Below are positions 47,469-55,980 of a stretch of 64,000 nucleotides of DNA, in pieces. The notes below the pieces were generated by a model. It saw nothing but the letters and a program-made list of their open reading frames with translations, was not told the DNA's origin and ran no database searches. The translations under genes and the position numbers were made by a program. Every line of letters begins with the position of its first letter. The first letter of the stretch is position 1. Source of the DNA: G963675935 sp963823895 (GTDB lineage Bacteria > Planctomycetota > Planctomycetia > Pirellulales > Thermoguttaceae); the NCBI GenBank assembly GCA_963823895.1, contig CAWGNG010000015.1, positions 22,186-86,185 on the forward strand. The letters are read 5' to 3'.

Positions 47469-48290
47469 ATGATCATTTTCAGCGAACGAATCAACGGTAT
47501 GTATCGCGACGTGCGAAGCGCGATCGCCGACCGGGACCAGCAAGTCATTCAAGACCTGCTTCGCCAGCAGCTTGCCGGCGGCGCGGATGTCATCGACATC
47601 AACATCGGTCCGAGCAAGGGCGATCCCGTTGAGAACTTCGTCTGGTTGGCCCAGACCGTCCACGAAATCACCGACAAGCCGCTTTCGCTCGACAGCGCGA
47701 AAGCCGACTTGCTCGTGCAAGTCGTCCCGCGTGTGAAACAACTCCTGCCGGACACAAGGCTCGTGATCAATTCGTGTACGGCTGCGCGACAATACATGGA
47801 CAAGCTGATTCCCGTAGCCGCGGAGTGCGGGACGTCGATCATTGGGCTGACGATGGACCAGGACGGCGTGCCCGGAAACGTGGAAAAACGCATCGAATGC
47901 GGGGCCACCTTTCTCATGGCGGCGTTGGAGGCGGGGATCATACCCGAGGACATCTTCCTCGACCCCATAACCCTGCCCATCAATGCCGCTTTCAAACAAC
48001 AGGAAAACGTGATTGAAGGCATCCGCCAATTGGCACTGGTCAATGATCCGCCACCGCATTTTATCATCGGGCTGTCGAACGTGAGCACCAAGTGCCTGCT
48101 GAACAAACTGCTCAATCGAACGTTCCTGGTAATGTGCCTGACGGCCGGACTGGATGCGGCGATTGTAGATTCGGCCGACCAGGATCTTATCGATGCGATG
48201 ATTACTGCCGAGGTTCTCCTGGGAAAACAGCTCTACAGCGACGAATACGTCAAGGCATGGAAGATGCAAAAGGGCTTGCAGACCGGGTGA
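47469..48290 (+). CDS. acsE: AcsE: methyltetrahydrofolate:corrinoid iron-sulfur protein methyltransferase
   Basis: AcsE passes the methyl group from methyl-THF to the CFeSP. The 273-aa pterin-binding TIM barrel begins MIIFSERINGMYRDVRSAIA. Key parts are GADVIDINIGPSKGDPVENF, KPLSLDSAKADLL, INSCTAARQYMDKLIPVAAE, IIGLTMDQDGVPGNVEKRIE, FLDPITLPINAA and FIIGLSNVSTKCLLNKLLNR. ATG 47469 has AGAGGA upstream. It completes the carbonyl-branch set. Confidence 0.94.
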   Translation: MIIFSERINGMYRDVRSAIADRDQQVIQDLLRQQLAGGADVIDINIGPSKGDPVENFVWLAQTVHEITDKPLSLDSAKADLLVQVVPRVKQLLPDTRLVINSCTAARQYMDKLIPVAAECGTSIIGLTMDQDGVPGNVEKRIECGATFLMAALEAGIIPEDIFLDPITLPINAAFKQQENVIEGIRQLALVNDPPPHFIIGLSNVSTKCLLNKLLNRTFLVMCLTAGLDAAIVDSADQDLIDAMITAEVLLGKQLYSDEYVKAWKMQKGLQTG

Positions 48291-48333
48291 TGAACATATT
48301 CTGACAAACGCCTTGTAGAAAGGAGCCTTTGCG

Positions 48334-49248
48334 ATGGATCCTAGACTGGATATCAGGGGCAAAGGTTCCACCATCTCCCATCTCCCGCAGGCGTTTATCA
48401 ACAAGAGGGGTGAGGCCATCGTTAGCCAAATGCTCGACGACAAGACCTGCGAGGGCCTCATCAAGATGTACCTCGACTACCAGCCCCGCAACTCTTTTCA
48501 GGGCCTCCCTCCGATAGCCGATCAGGCCTGCGTGCAATGGGTTCAGCACATGATCGGCAACGGCGTCAATCTTATCGCCGTGTCCTATCTGAACGGTGTC
48601 GTCGGGCACAGCGCCTTGTTTCCGGAAAACGATCAGATTTGTGAACTGCTAGTGGTAGTGGCTCCGAGCTTCCAGAATTGCTCGATCGGCACCCAACTTA
48701 CGCGCCGCGCCGTGCAGTTGGCCTATGAGATTGGCTTCGAGAAGATATCGCTGGATGTGGAGAGCAAGAATGCGCGGGCACGACACGTCTATAAGAAATG
48801 CGGCTTTGAGTGCGGCCCCCGCAAGGACGCTCATGAGCTCACGATGGTAATTGACTTGGCCCGCTACCACGACGCGGTGGACGTCAACGTCGAGAAGATC
48901 ATGAACCCGGACGTGATCGTGATACGTGCAGACCAACCGTGCAAGGCCGCTGTGGAAATCTTCCTCCATAAGCGAGTCGGGTCGCTGCCGGTGGTTGATG
49001 CCGATGGCCGCCTCATCGGTATTCTTTCCGAAAGCGATCTTATGCTCCCCGCGAATGTCGATAGAGACGTGGGCGATATCCTCACCCGGGACGTGCTGGC
49101 CGTACAAGAAGGGTGTACCGTAGCCAAGGTGATCCGCGTGTTCCAGTCAAAGAGGATTCGCTGTATTCCTGTTGTCGATGGCGCCAAGAAAGTGGTTGGC
49201 GTCATCGGCAGGAAGGACATACTAGCCTACTATGCCAAACACTGGTAG
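48334..49248 (+). CDS. GNAT acetyltransferase-CBS pair fusion protein
   Basis: The 304-aa product has an N-terminal GNAT domain (about 1-175), with APSFQNCSIGTQLTRRAVQL as the acetyl-CoA loop region and VYKKCGFECGP as the terminal motif. Two CBS motifs follow (about 183-304): VGSLPVVDADGRLIGILSES and IRCIPVVDGAKKVVGVIGRK. CBS pairs bind adenine nucleotides; GNAT enzymes use acetyl-CoA, the pathway's product. AAAGGAG precedes ATG 48334. It is co-directional with acsE, 43 bases away. A role as an energy- or acetyl-CoA-responsive modifier is inferred, not shown. Confidence 0.8.
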   Translation: MDPRLDIRGKGSTISHLPQAFINKRGEAIVSQMLDDKTCEGLIKMYLDYQPRNSFQGLPPIADQACVQWVQHMIGNGVNLIAVSYLNGVVGHSALFPENDQICELLVVVAPSFQNCSIGTQLTRRAVQLAYEIGFEKISLDVESKNARARHVYKKCGFECGPRKDAHELTMVIDLARYHDAVDVNVEKIMNPDVIVIRADQPCKAAVEIFLHKRVGSLPVVDADGRLIGILSESDLMLPANVDRDVGDILTRDVLAVQEGCTVAKVIRVFQSKRIRCIPVVDGAKKVVGVIGRKDILAYYAKHW

Positions 49249-49364
49249 GTAGAAAGGCAAGGGCCGCCTGGGAATCGCCACGTTGCGGGCGTCGCTCTTC
49301 AACTTCAGCGCGTGCGGGTCGGCGAAGGACTTCGCCGGCCTCTCGAACTCGGAAAGGAAACCGC

Positions 49365-50405
49365 GTGTACGATTTCGCCCCGCCCCGACGTCGGATTTAC
49401 CTCCGCTTGTCGGTTACCGACTGTTGCAGTCTCCGCTGCCGCTACTGCCGGCCGGAGGGGGATGTTGACTGGTCGGGCGGACATTCCTCTCTCCCCAATG
49501 CAGGCAGGAATGCTTGCCCCACCCGTCCTGACATTTATCCCCTCGACTCCAACAGTTCCCGAGCGTCGCGCGAGGAGTTGCTTGCGATCACCGAATTGAT
49601 CGCCCAGGAGTTCCACGTTTACAAAGTCCGTCTGACCGGCGGCGAGCCGCTACTGGCGGCCGACCCGCCGGACCTGGTTGTGTGTCTCCGCACGAAGCTG
49701 CCGCATCTGGAGGAGATCGGTATGACGACCAATGGACTGGCGTTGCGACGCTATGCCCGGTCGCTGCGGCGGGCGGGCCTGCAATCGCTCAATATCAGCC
49801 TGGACACATTGGATGTCGCGGCCTACCGCCATCTGACACGGGGCGGCCGCTTGACGACCGTTCTGGATGGCATTGCCGCCGCGCGCGAAGCGGGCTTTGA
49901 CCATCTGAAACTCAATGCCGTGCTCTTGCGAACCATCAACGGCGACGGACTTTGCGATCTGGTTCGTTTCGCCGCCCGCTGCGATTGCGAGATTCGTTTC
50001 ATCGAGCTAATGCCTTGCGGTGAAGGGGCGGGCCTGTACGCTACCGAGTTTCTGTCGGCCGACGAGGCGCTGACGCGGCTGACCGCGGCGTTCGAGTATC
50101 TCGGCGCAGCGGCCGACAGTGCCACGGCGCGGCGGCATCGGCTGCTGGTTGAAGGCCAAGCGTTGCTGGTGGGCTTCATTACGGCTGTATCTCACCCGTT
50201 TTGCGACACATGCGACCGTTTGCGGGTGGATTGCCGCGGCCAGCTTTTCTCCTGTCTCCGCAGCGCGGATGGCATCGATTTGCTGGAGCCGTTGCGCAAT
50301 GGCCGAATCGAAGAGGTGCGGCGACGGATTCGCCGCGGACTGGCGAAGAAGTGCATACCGACTGAACTATGGCCGCAACGCACCATAGCTGCAATTGGCG
50401 GTTGA
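49365..50405 (+). CDS. moaA: MoaA: GTP 3',8-cyclase, with palindrome-encoded insert
   Basis: MoaA starts molybdopterin synthesis from GTP by radical SAM chemistry. The SAM cluster motif is CCSLRCRYCRPEG, followed by VRLTGGEPLLAADPP and GMTTNGLALRRYA. The C-terminal cluster lies in CDTCDRLRVDCRGQLFSC. GTG 49365 follows GGAAAGGA. Between CRPEGDV and SREELLAITEL there are about 25 extra residues, mostly encoded by a palindromic element (49471-49524). It begins the molybdenum-cofactor run of genes. Confidence 0.9.
   Translation: MYDFAPPRRRIYLRLSVTDCCSLRCRYCRPEGDVDWSGGHSSLPNAGRNACPTRPDIYPLDSNSSRASREELLAITELIAQEFHVYKVRLTGGEPLLAADPPDLVVCLRTKLPHLEEIGMTTNGLALRRYARSLRRAGLQSLNISLDTLDVAAYRHLTRGGRLTTVLDGIAAAREAGFDHLKLNAVLLRTINGDGLCDLVRFAARCDCEIRFIELMPCGEGAGLYATEFLSADEALTRLTAAFEYLGAAADSATARRHRLLVEGQALLVGFITAVSHPFCDTCDRLRVDCRGQLFSCLRSADGIDLLEPLRNGRIEEVRRRIRRGLAKKCIPTELWPQRTIAAIGG
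49471..49524. repeat. In-frame palindromic element in moaA
   Basis: The left arm GGTCGGGCGGACATTCCT (from 49471) and right arm GGCAGGAATGCTTGCCCCAC (from 49503) are imperfect reverse complements. Against the intergenic element at 60914-60990 they differ at only about 4 and 3 of 24 positions. The loop is shorter. The insertion keeps the frame and sits just after the radical-SAM loop. Confidence 0.75.
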
Positions 50406-50411
50406 AAGAAA

Positions 50412-51635
50412 ATGGACGATCGGAACTACCGGTACATGATTGATCCTGATGAGGCCCTGCAATGGGTCCTCGACACTGCAATGCCGCGGCTGCCGCGGCG
50501 GCTCTCGTTGGCCGAAGCCTCTGGGCATTGCTTGGCCGAAGAGATCCGCGCCGACCGCGACTACCCGCCGTTTCCGCGGGCGATGATGGATGGCTACGCC
50601 GTCCGTTGCGCCGATGCCGGCGCGGCTCTGGAGGTTGTCGGCGAAGTTCCGGCTGGCACTGTTCCCGTCGGCGCGCTGAGCGGCCCGGGATGCTGGGAGA
50701 TCATGACCGGCGCGGTATGCCCGCCGGACACGGAAGCCGTAGTGCCGTATGAGCAAACTCGCCGCGATGGATCGCGGGTGCTCATGCCCGATCGCATTAT
50801 TGCCGGCGATAACATCGACATGCCGGGAACCGATTGCCGCGCAGGCGCCGTCGTGCTGAAGCCGGGCGACCGACTCACGCCGATGGCCGTCGCCGTACTG
50901 GCATCGTTCGGCATTGATGCCGTACAGGTCGTTCCGCGCCCCTCGCTGGCCATCATCGTCACGGGGACGGAATTGATCCCGCCGGGCCATTCGCCGGCCG
51001 CGTGGCAAATCCGCAATTCCAACGGGCCGATGCTCCTGGCCATGGCCGGTGAGGCGGGCATTCGTTCGCCGCGCTGCCTGTCCGCCGGAGATCGGCTGGA
51101 TGCCATTGTGGAATCGCTCCGGCAGACCTCAGATTGTGATGTCGTTGTCCTTAGCGGCGGCGTATCGGCCGGAAAGTACGACCTCGTGGTGCCGGCGCTT
51201 CAACAATATGGCGCCGAAATCATCTTCCACAAAGTAACGCAGAAGCCGGCCAAGCCCTTGTTGCTGGCTCGCAAGCAAGCACAACAAATCTTCGGTCTGC
51301 CGGGTAACCCCTTGGCCTGTCACTTGGGCTTTCATCGTTACGTAGTGGCGGGCATGCGGCGAATGGAAGGAAAGCCGCCCGTGGAACCATGCCTCGGCAA
51401 ACTAGCCGCGCCGCTGCATCCGGCGGGCGGGCGGACGCTGTTTTGGTTGGCTCGGGCACAGCGGGCCGACAACCCATTTGTGGACTGGCGTCTGCATCCG
51501 CTGCCGGCCGCCAGTTCCGCCGATGTGTTCTCCCCGTGTCAGGCCAACTGCTACGCCCGTGTGCCGCCGGGCAATGCCGAAGTGCCGGCGGGCACGATCG
51601 TCTCGTTCACGTGGATAGCCCCTGCAACACTATGA
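50412..51635 (+). CDS. moeA: MoeA: molybdopterin molybdotransferase
   Basis: MoeA inserts molybdate into adenylated molybdopterin. YPPFPRAMMDGYAVRCAD, GCWEIMTGAVCPPDTEAVVP, SLAIIVTGTELIPPGHSPAA, QIRNSNGPMLLAM, VVLSGGVSAGKYDLVVPAL and FGLPGNPLACHLGFHRYV are all present. Length of 407 aa is normal. It follows moaA by 6 bases and overlaps mobB (ATGA). Confidence 0.93.
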   Translation: MDDRNYRYMIDPDEALQWVLDTAMPRLPRRLSLAEASGHCLAEEIRADRDYPPFPRAMMDGYAVRCADAGAALEVVGEVPAGTVPVGALSGPGCWEIMTGAVCPPDTEAVVPYEQTRRDGSRVLMPDRIIAGDNIDMPGTDCRAGAVVLKPGDRLTPMAVAVLASFGIDAVQVVPRPSLAIIVTGTELIPPGHSPAAWQIRNSNGPMLLAMAGEAGIRSPRCLSAGDRLDAIVESLRQTSDCDVVVLSGGVSAGKYDLVVPALQQYGAEIIFHKVTQKPAKPLLLARKQAQQIFGLPGNPLACHLGFHRYVVAGMRRMEGKPPVEPCLGKLAAPLHPAGGRTLFWLARAQRADNPFVDWRLHPLPAASSADVFSPCQANCYARVPPGNAEVPAGTIVSFTWIAPATL

Positions 51636-52114
51636 AACGAGTCCACATCGTTGGTCGCAAGAACCACGGCAAGACAACGCTGATTCTGCAGTTGGTCGCA
51701 GAACTGACGCGGCGCGGCCTGCGCGTCGGCACGATCAAACACACCAGCCACATCCATGAACTGGATACACCCGAGACCGATTCGCACCGCCATCGCCAGG
51801 CAGGTGCGGCGCCGGCCGCGATCATCACCGGCAACCTGATTGCCGTGTATATTCCGAAACGGGGAGAGAGCGACAACTACAAATCCTTGGAACCCCTTTT
51901 CGCCGGCTGTGATCTGGTGCTCGTCGAGGGCGATTGCGGCGGCGCGGGGACCAAACTGGAAGTATGGCGCGAGGCGGCTGGCGGCCGTTGCTTGGCATCG
52001 GAGGGCTCCAACGTCGCGGCCGTGTTGAGCGACAACCGGCCCGAAGTGAACGTGCCCGTGTGGCCGCGAAGCGACGTGGCGACCGTGGCAAATAGGATTC
52101 TCAGCATCGTATGA
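51632..52114 (+). CDS. mobB: MobB: molybdopterin-guanine dinucleotide biosynthesis adapter
   Basis: MobB is a GTP-binding P-loop helper of MobA. MKRVHIVGRKNHGKTTLILQ has the Walker A; VGTIKHTSHIHELDTPETDS and HRHRQAGAAPAAIITG are the family's His-rich region. Length is 160 aa. ATG 51632 overlaps moeA's stop, and moaD overlaps its own stop. Bis-MGD is the cofactor form needed by the formate dehydrogenase at 31057-33764. Confidence 0.9.
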   Translation: MKRVHIVGRKNHGKTTLILQLVAELTRRGLRVGTIKHTSHIHELDTPETDSHRHRQAGAAPAAIITGNLIAVYIPKRGESDNYKSLEPLFAGCDLVLVEGDCGGAGTKLEVWREAAGGRCLASEGSNVAAVLSDNRPEVNVPVWPRSDVATVANRILSIV

Positions 52115-52362
52115 ACACATTCACGATCAAGCTTTTTGGCCCAATGGGTCGCGCGGTCGGACAACGCGAGATCAAACTGTCGATCGACGCCGATCGCGTT
52201 ACGTGCGCGGAACTGCGCGCCTGGCTGAGTAAGTGTGAGCCGCGATTGGCGTCGCTGTTGCCGGCCTGCCGGCTGGCCGTCAACTGCCAGTTCGCCATCG
52301 ACGATCAGCCGATCACACAGGGCGACGAGATCGCTTTGATCGGTTTTGTTTCAGGGGGGTGA
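52111..52362 (+). CDS. moaD: MoaD: molybdopterin synthase sulfur carrier
   Basis: The 83-aa ubiquitin-fold protein ends in the essential Gly-Gly (IGFVSGG). FTIKLFGPMGRAVG begins the beta-grasp fold. It supplies thiocarboxylate sulfur to MoaE, encoded 3 bases downstream in the fused gene. Confidence 0.9.
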   Translation: MNTFTIKLFGPMGRAVGQREIKLSIDADRVTCAELRAWLSKCEPRLASLLPACRLAVNCQFAIDDQPITQGDEIALIGFVSGG

Positions 52363-52365
52363 TCG

Positions 52366-53349
52366 ATGACGAACATCAAAGTCGAACTCCATGACGGCCC
52401 GTTGCCGGCGGTTGCTGCGGCGTGTCCCTGCGAAGAGACGGGGGCAGTGTTATCCTTCGAGGGCCGAGTGCGGCCGCTGGAAGATGGCGCACCGATCGTC
52501 GCGTTGGACTATGAAGTCTACGAGCCGATGGCCCGGCAGATGTTGCGGCAGATCGGCGAGGAGTTGGCCGACCGCCACAAGCTCAGCACTCTCTGCGTGG
52601 AGCACAGCACGGGCCGGGTGGGCGTGAGCCAGTGCTCAGTTCGGCTTCAGATTTCTTCGCCGCACCGGCAGGAAGCCTTGACCGCAATGATCGAGTTCAT
52701 CGACCGCCTGAAGCAGGACGTGCCGATCTGGAAAACGCCCGTAACGGCCGGCGAAGTTGAATCCAGCCCCCGTTGGGGCGGCAGTTGTACTGCCGCCCCT
52801 TTGCGTGAAATAGGGGATGGCAGTACAACTGCCATCCCAACGCAAGCCGGACTTGCGGAGCTTAGTCACGTCGATGCCTTCGGCCGTGTGAAGATGGTCG
52901 ATGTCGGGAGCAAGACGGCGACGTCCCGCCGAGCGGTGGCTGAAGGGCGGGTGCGAGTTTCACCCGAGCTTGCCGCCAAGATTCGGGCCAACACCCTGGC
53001 CAAAGGTGATTTGTTGGAGGTGGCGCGGCTGGCGGCCATCCAGGCAGCCAAACGAACCGACGAACTGATTCCGCTGGCCCACAACCTGCCCTTGGACCAT
53101 ATCCACGCCGAGGCATGGCTCGACGGCCGCTACGTTCGTCTGCGGGCGGCGGTTTCGACCACGGCCAAAACCGGCGTGGAAATGGAGGCCTTGGTGGCGG
53201 TATCCGTAGGTGCCCTGGCGGTGATCGACATGGGCAAGGCGGTCGATCGGGCGATGGTCGTCGAGGAAGTGCGATTGGTCGAAAAGACCGGTGGCAGCCG
53301 CGGTGATTTCCACGCCACTGAATTGCCGCTCAAGGAGACGCCCTCATGA
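52366..53349 (+). CDS. MoaE-MoaC fusion joined by a palindromic element
   Basis: Two Moco enzymes form one 327-aa frame. Residues about 1-133 are MoaE (molybdopterin synthase large subunit): GAVLSFEGRVRPLEDGAP, LDYEVYEPMARQML and SSPHRQEALTAMIEFIDRLK with VPIWK. Residues about 165-327 are MoaC (cyclic pyranopterin monophosphate synthase): VDVGSKTATSRRAVAEGRVR, AKRTDELIPLAHNLPLDHIH, KTGVEMEALVAVSVGALAVI and DMGKAVDRAMVV. The 24 codons 52771-52842 between them are a palindromic repeat. No good MoaC start follows it in frame, so the fusion is probably real. mogA overlaps the stop. Confidence 0.88.
   Translation: MTNIKVELHDGPLPAVAAACPCEETGAVLSFEGRVRPLEDGAPIVALDYEVYEPMARQMLRQIGEELADRHKLSTLCVEHSTGRVGVSQCSVRLQISSPHRQEALTAMIEFIDRLKQDVPIWKTPVTAGEVESSPRWGGSCTAAPLREIGDGSTTAIPTQAGLAELSHVDAFGRVKMVDVGSKTATSRRAVAEGRVRVSPELAAKIRANTLAKGDLLEVARLAAIQAAKRTDELIPLAHNLPLDHIHAEAWLDGRYVRLRAAVSTTAKTGVEMEALVAVSVGALAVIDMGKAVDRAMVVEEVRLVEKTGGSRGDFHATELPLKETPS
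52771..52842. repeat. 72-base in-frame palindromic element linking moaE and moaC
   Basis: The outer arms, 24 bases each (CGTTGGGGCGGCAGTTGTAC.. and its partner ending CATCCCAACG), pair at 22 of 24 positions, and each arm also folds on itself. It is exactly 24 codons, in phase, with no stop, reading RWGGSC..STTAIPT. The arm core matches the intergenic palindrome at 11389-11429. Confidence 0.85.
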
Positions 53350-53846
53350 CCGCCGCCATTACAGTTGCTGTGTTGACCGTCAGCGATCGATGTTCGCGGG
53401 GAGAGGTGGAAGACATCTCCGGCCCGGCCCTGGCGGAACTGGCCCGATCCCAGCTCAAGGCCGACGTGGTCGCTGCCGCCTGCGTACCGGATGACCGCGC
53501 ACAAATCGCCGGGCAGCTTCGGGCTTGGGCGTTGCATGCGCCGCGGCCCGCGATCATTCTGACCACCGGCGGCACGGGTTTGGGCCCGCGCGACGTCACT
53601 CCCGAAGCCACGGCCGAGGTGCTCGAGCGTCGCCATCCGGCGTTGCAGGAGTTGGTGCGTTTGCGGTGCCTGGCCGCCAGTCCGCGGGTTTTTCTCTCAC
53701 GTGGCGAAGCCGGCGCCGTCGGCCGCTCGCTGGTAATCAATCTGCCCGGTTCACGACGGGGCGCCATGGAGTGCTTTCTCGCCCTGCTAGATATCCTGCC
53801 GCACGCGATCGACATGATTTGCGGGGAGGGGCACGAGGATGGCTGA
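53346..53846 (+). CDS. mogA: MogA/MoaB-like molybdopterin adenylyltransferase
   Basis: It adenylates molybdopterin before molybdate insertion by MoeA. ITVAVLTVSDRCSRGEVED, DDRAQIAGQLRAWA, IILTTGGTGLGPRDVTPEAT and LPGSRRGAMECF match the MogA fold. Length is 166 aa. ATG 53346 overlaps the moaE-moaC stop, and the transporter gene overlaps its own end by 8 bases. Confidence 0.9.
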   Translation: MTAAITVAVLTVSDRCSRGEVEDISGPALAELARSQLKADVVAAACVPDDRAQIAGQLRAWALHAPRPAIILTTGGTGLGPRDVTPEATAEVLERRHPALQELVRLRCLAASPRVFLSRGEAGAVGRSLVINLPGSRRGAMECFLALLDILPHAIDMICGEGHEDG

Positions 53847-55008
53847 CAAGTTGCCGCCTGATTCGCCTTCAGGCGGACTGCACTTCAGCCGTCGTGAGGC
53901 GGCCGGTGCGCTGGGCGATCTCGGGACGTTCATCCCGCTACTGGTCGGTATGGTCGCCCTGTGCGGCCTGCAATTGACTCCCGCGCTGTTGTTCGCGGGT
54001 CTAATGAACGTGATCACCGGCCTGCGGTTCCGCATCCCGATGACAATTCAGCCTATGAAGGCCATTGCCGCTGTGGCGATTGCCGAAAGGCTGTCGGAAG
54101 CGGACATCGTGGCCGGAGGAATCATCACGGGCGTCGTCATCCTGGCCTTAGGACTTTTCCGGTCTGTCGACAAGCTTGCGGCACTGGTCCCGCTGAGCGT
54201 CGTCCGCGGCCTGCAACTTGCGCTGGGCGTGAAATTGGCTTTCGACGGCTTCCGGATGGTTGTTTGGAACGGCGCAGTCTTTGGCTACGACAGTGTCGCG
54301 ATGGGCGTGTTCTGCCTGGCCGTGGCCTTGCTTCTCGGAAAGTCGAGCCGGTTTCCCGCGGCGCTTGTGGTCTTCGTGATTGGGCTTGTGTCGCTGGCGG
54401 CCGCGGGGCTGCACGGAAGTGTGCCCGCGTCGCCTCGGCTGTTGTGGCATCTCCCCCAGCTTTGGGACCGCAGCGCTTGGCTGACGGGCTTCTGGCAGTG
54501 TGCCGTGCCGCAGGTGCCCCTGACGTTGCTGAACTCCGTGCTTGCCGTTTGTGCTCTGTCGGCCAACCTTTTTCCCGCTCGGCCTGCCTCCCCCCGCAAC
54601 GTTGCTATGTCGGTCGGCCTGATGAATCTGCTCTGCTGCCCCTGGGGCGCGATGCCGATGTGCCACGGAGCCGGCGGCCTGGCGTCCCAGTATCGGTTCG
54701 GCGCCAGAAGCGGTGGAAGCCTAGTGATCCTGGGCGCGGGGATGATCGCGTTAGCATTGCTGTTCGGCGGCGCCCTGCTTCCCTGGCTGGAGCATTATCC
54801 CCGGGCCGTACTCGGGGTGCTGTTGGGGCTTGGCGGCTTGGAGTTGGCCCGCGTGTGCCGCGACCAGATTGCGTGGAAGGATATCGCCTGCATGTTGGTT
54901 ACCTGCGCCGCGTGCCTCCTCATGAATATGGCCTTGGGATTCCTCGCAGGCTGTGTGATGCGCGGCCTGTGTGCCGGTTTGCCGAATGCCAATGTCCGTC
55001 CTGTTTGA
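53839..55008 (+). CDS. MOT1-family molybdate transporter
   Basis: The 389-aa product has about ten membrane helices. The N-terminal REAAGALGDLGTFIPLLVGM and the PMTIQPMKAIAAVAIAE signature match the MOT1/SulP-related molybdate transporters. GLMNLLCCPWGAMPMCHGAG, with GGLASQYRFG, repeats the internal motif. Its place within the Moco genes supports molybdate (or tungstate) rather than sulfate as substrate. Confidence 0.85.
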   Translation: MADKLPPDSPSGGLHFSRREAAGALGDLGTFIPLLVGMVALCGLQLTPALLFAGLMNVITGLRFRIPMTIQPMKAIAAVAIAERLSEADIVAGGIITGVVILALGLFRSVDKLAALVPLSVVRGLQLALGVKLAFDGFRMVVWNGAVFGYDSVAMGVFCLAVALLLGKSSRFPAALVVFVIGLVSLAAAGLHGSVPASPRLLWHLPQLWDRSAWLTGFWQCAVPQVPLTLLNSVLAVCALSANLFPARPASPRNVAMSVGLMNLLCCPWGAMPMCHGAGGLASQYRFGARSGGSLVILGAGMIALALLFGGALLPWLEHYPRAVLGVLLGLGGLELARVCRDQIAWKDIACMLVTCAACLLMNMALGFLAGCVMRGLCAGLPNANVRPV

Positions 55009-55038
55009 TCGCGCCCATCTACGACTGGTAACTTGAAG

Positions 55039-55689
55039 ATGGCCTCGAAACCGTACTGCGAGAACGTGATGGTTGGCCCGGTGAAATACGCGGGGATCGT
55101 GCTTGCTGGCGGACGAAGCCGCCGTATGGGGAGTTCGAAGGCACTGCTGCCGTTCGGGCCGGAAGTGATGTTGCAGCGAGTGGTGCGAATCGTTGGCGAG
55201 GCCGTGCAGCCGGTGGTTGTGGCGGCTCAGGTCGGCCAGGAGCTTCCCGCATTGCCGCACTCGATCGCGGTGGTCTGCGACCGCCGCCCGAACCGCGGTC
55301 CATTAGAGGGCCTTGCCGTGGCGCTGTCGGGGCTGCAAGGTCGGGCGGACGCCGCTTTCGTAACAGGTTGCGACACCCCGTTGTTGCAGCCTCGTTTCGT
55401 GCGGCGGATGAACGAACTACTCGCTGATTTTGACGCCGTCGTGCCGTGCATCGACGGCGTCGACCAGCCGCTGCTGGCAGTCTATCGCACGAGCATCCTG
55501 CCGCACGTCGAACGACTTGCTGACGCCGATGGTCGCCTGATTGCACTCCTCCAACGCCTGAACCTTCGCCGCGTGGCGGCCGACCTCCTGGCCGACGTAG
55601 ATCCCCGCGGCGACTTGTTGATTCGCGTCAACACGCCGGCAGACTATCAAGTCTCGCTGGCCCGGGCCGGACTTGCAGCCAACGCATAG
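55039..55689 (+). CDS. mobA: MobA: molybdenum cofactor guanylyltransferase
   Basis: MobA adds GMP to molybdopterin to make MGD. The nucleotide-binding N-terminus is AGIVLAGGRSRRMGSSKALL PFG-type, followed by DRRPNRGPLEGLAVALSG, VTGCDTPLLQPRFVRRM and VPCIDGVDQPLLAVYR. DLLIRVNTPADYQ ends the domain. ATG 55039 is chosen; ATG 55069 nearer the core is possible. It is the last gene of the Moco run. Confidence 0.9.
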   Translation: MASKPYCENVMVGPVKYAGIVLAGGRSRRMGSSKALLPFGPEVMLQRVVRIVGEAVQPVVVAAQVGQELPALPHSIAVVCDRRPNRGPLEGLAVALSGLQGRADAAFVTGCDTPLLQPRFVRRMNELLADFDAVVPCIDGVDQPLLAVYRTSILPHVERLADADGRLIALLQRLNLRRVAADLLADVDPRGDLLIRVNTPADYQVSLARAGLAANA

Positions 55690-55951
55690 AGCGTCGCCAC
55701 TGTTTGCTCGTGTCGATTTGCGCATCCTGCCGACGGTGGCTACTCTAACGCGCAAACCTGTCCGAGCAGGGCACCGATCTTCAGTGTGGCGTCCACTGCT
55801 CGGCCGAGTCCTCTGTGTTCGCACGCCTCCCACGAACGGGCGTCGCAGCCAGTTTTGCGCAAGAAATGAACCACTGCCTCCCTGTCTGAGTGGCAAGAAT
55901 CCCCCGCACCACCACACCGGTCACAAGCTGGAAAAAAATCGGAAATACCTA

Positions 55952-55979
55952 TTGACGGGACGAAAAAAGCCGATAAACT
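55952..55979 (+). promoter_or_regulatory. Promoter for the DUF2061-cysH operon
   Basis: -35 TTGACG (55952-55957), 16-base spacer, -10 TAAACT (55974-55979). Transcription would start near 55985, giving a leader of roughly 190 bases. Confidence 0.55.
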
Positions 55980-55980
55980 G

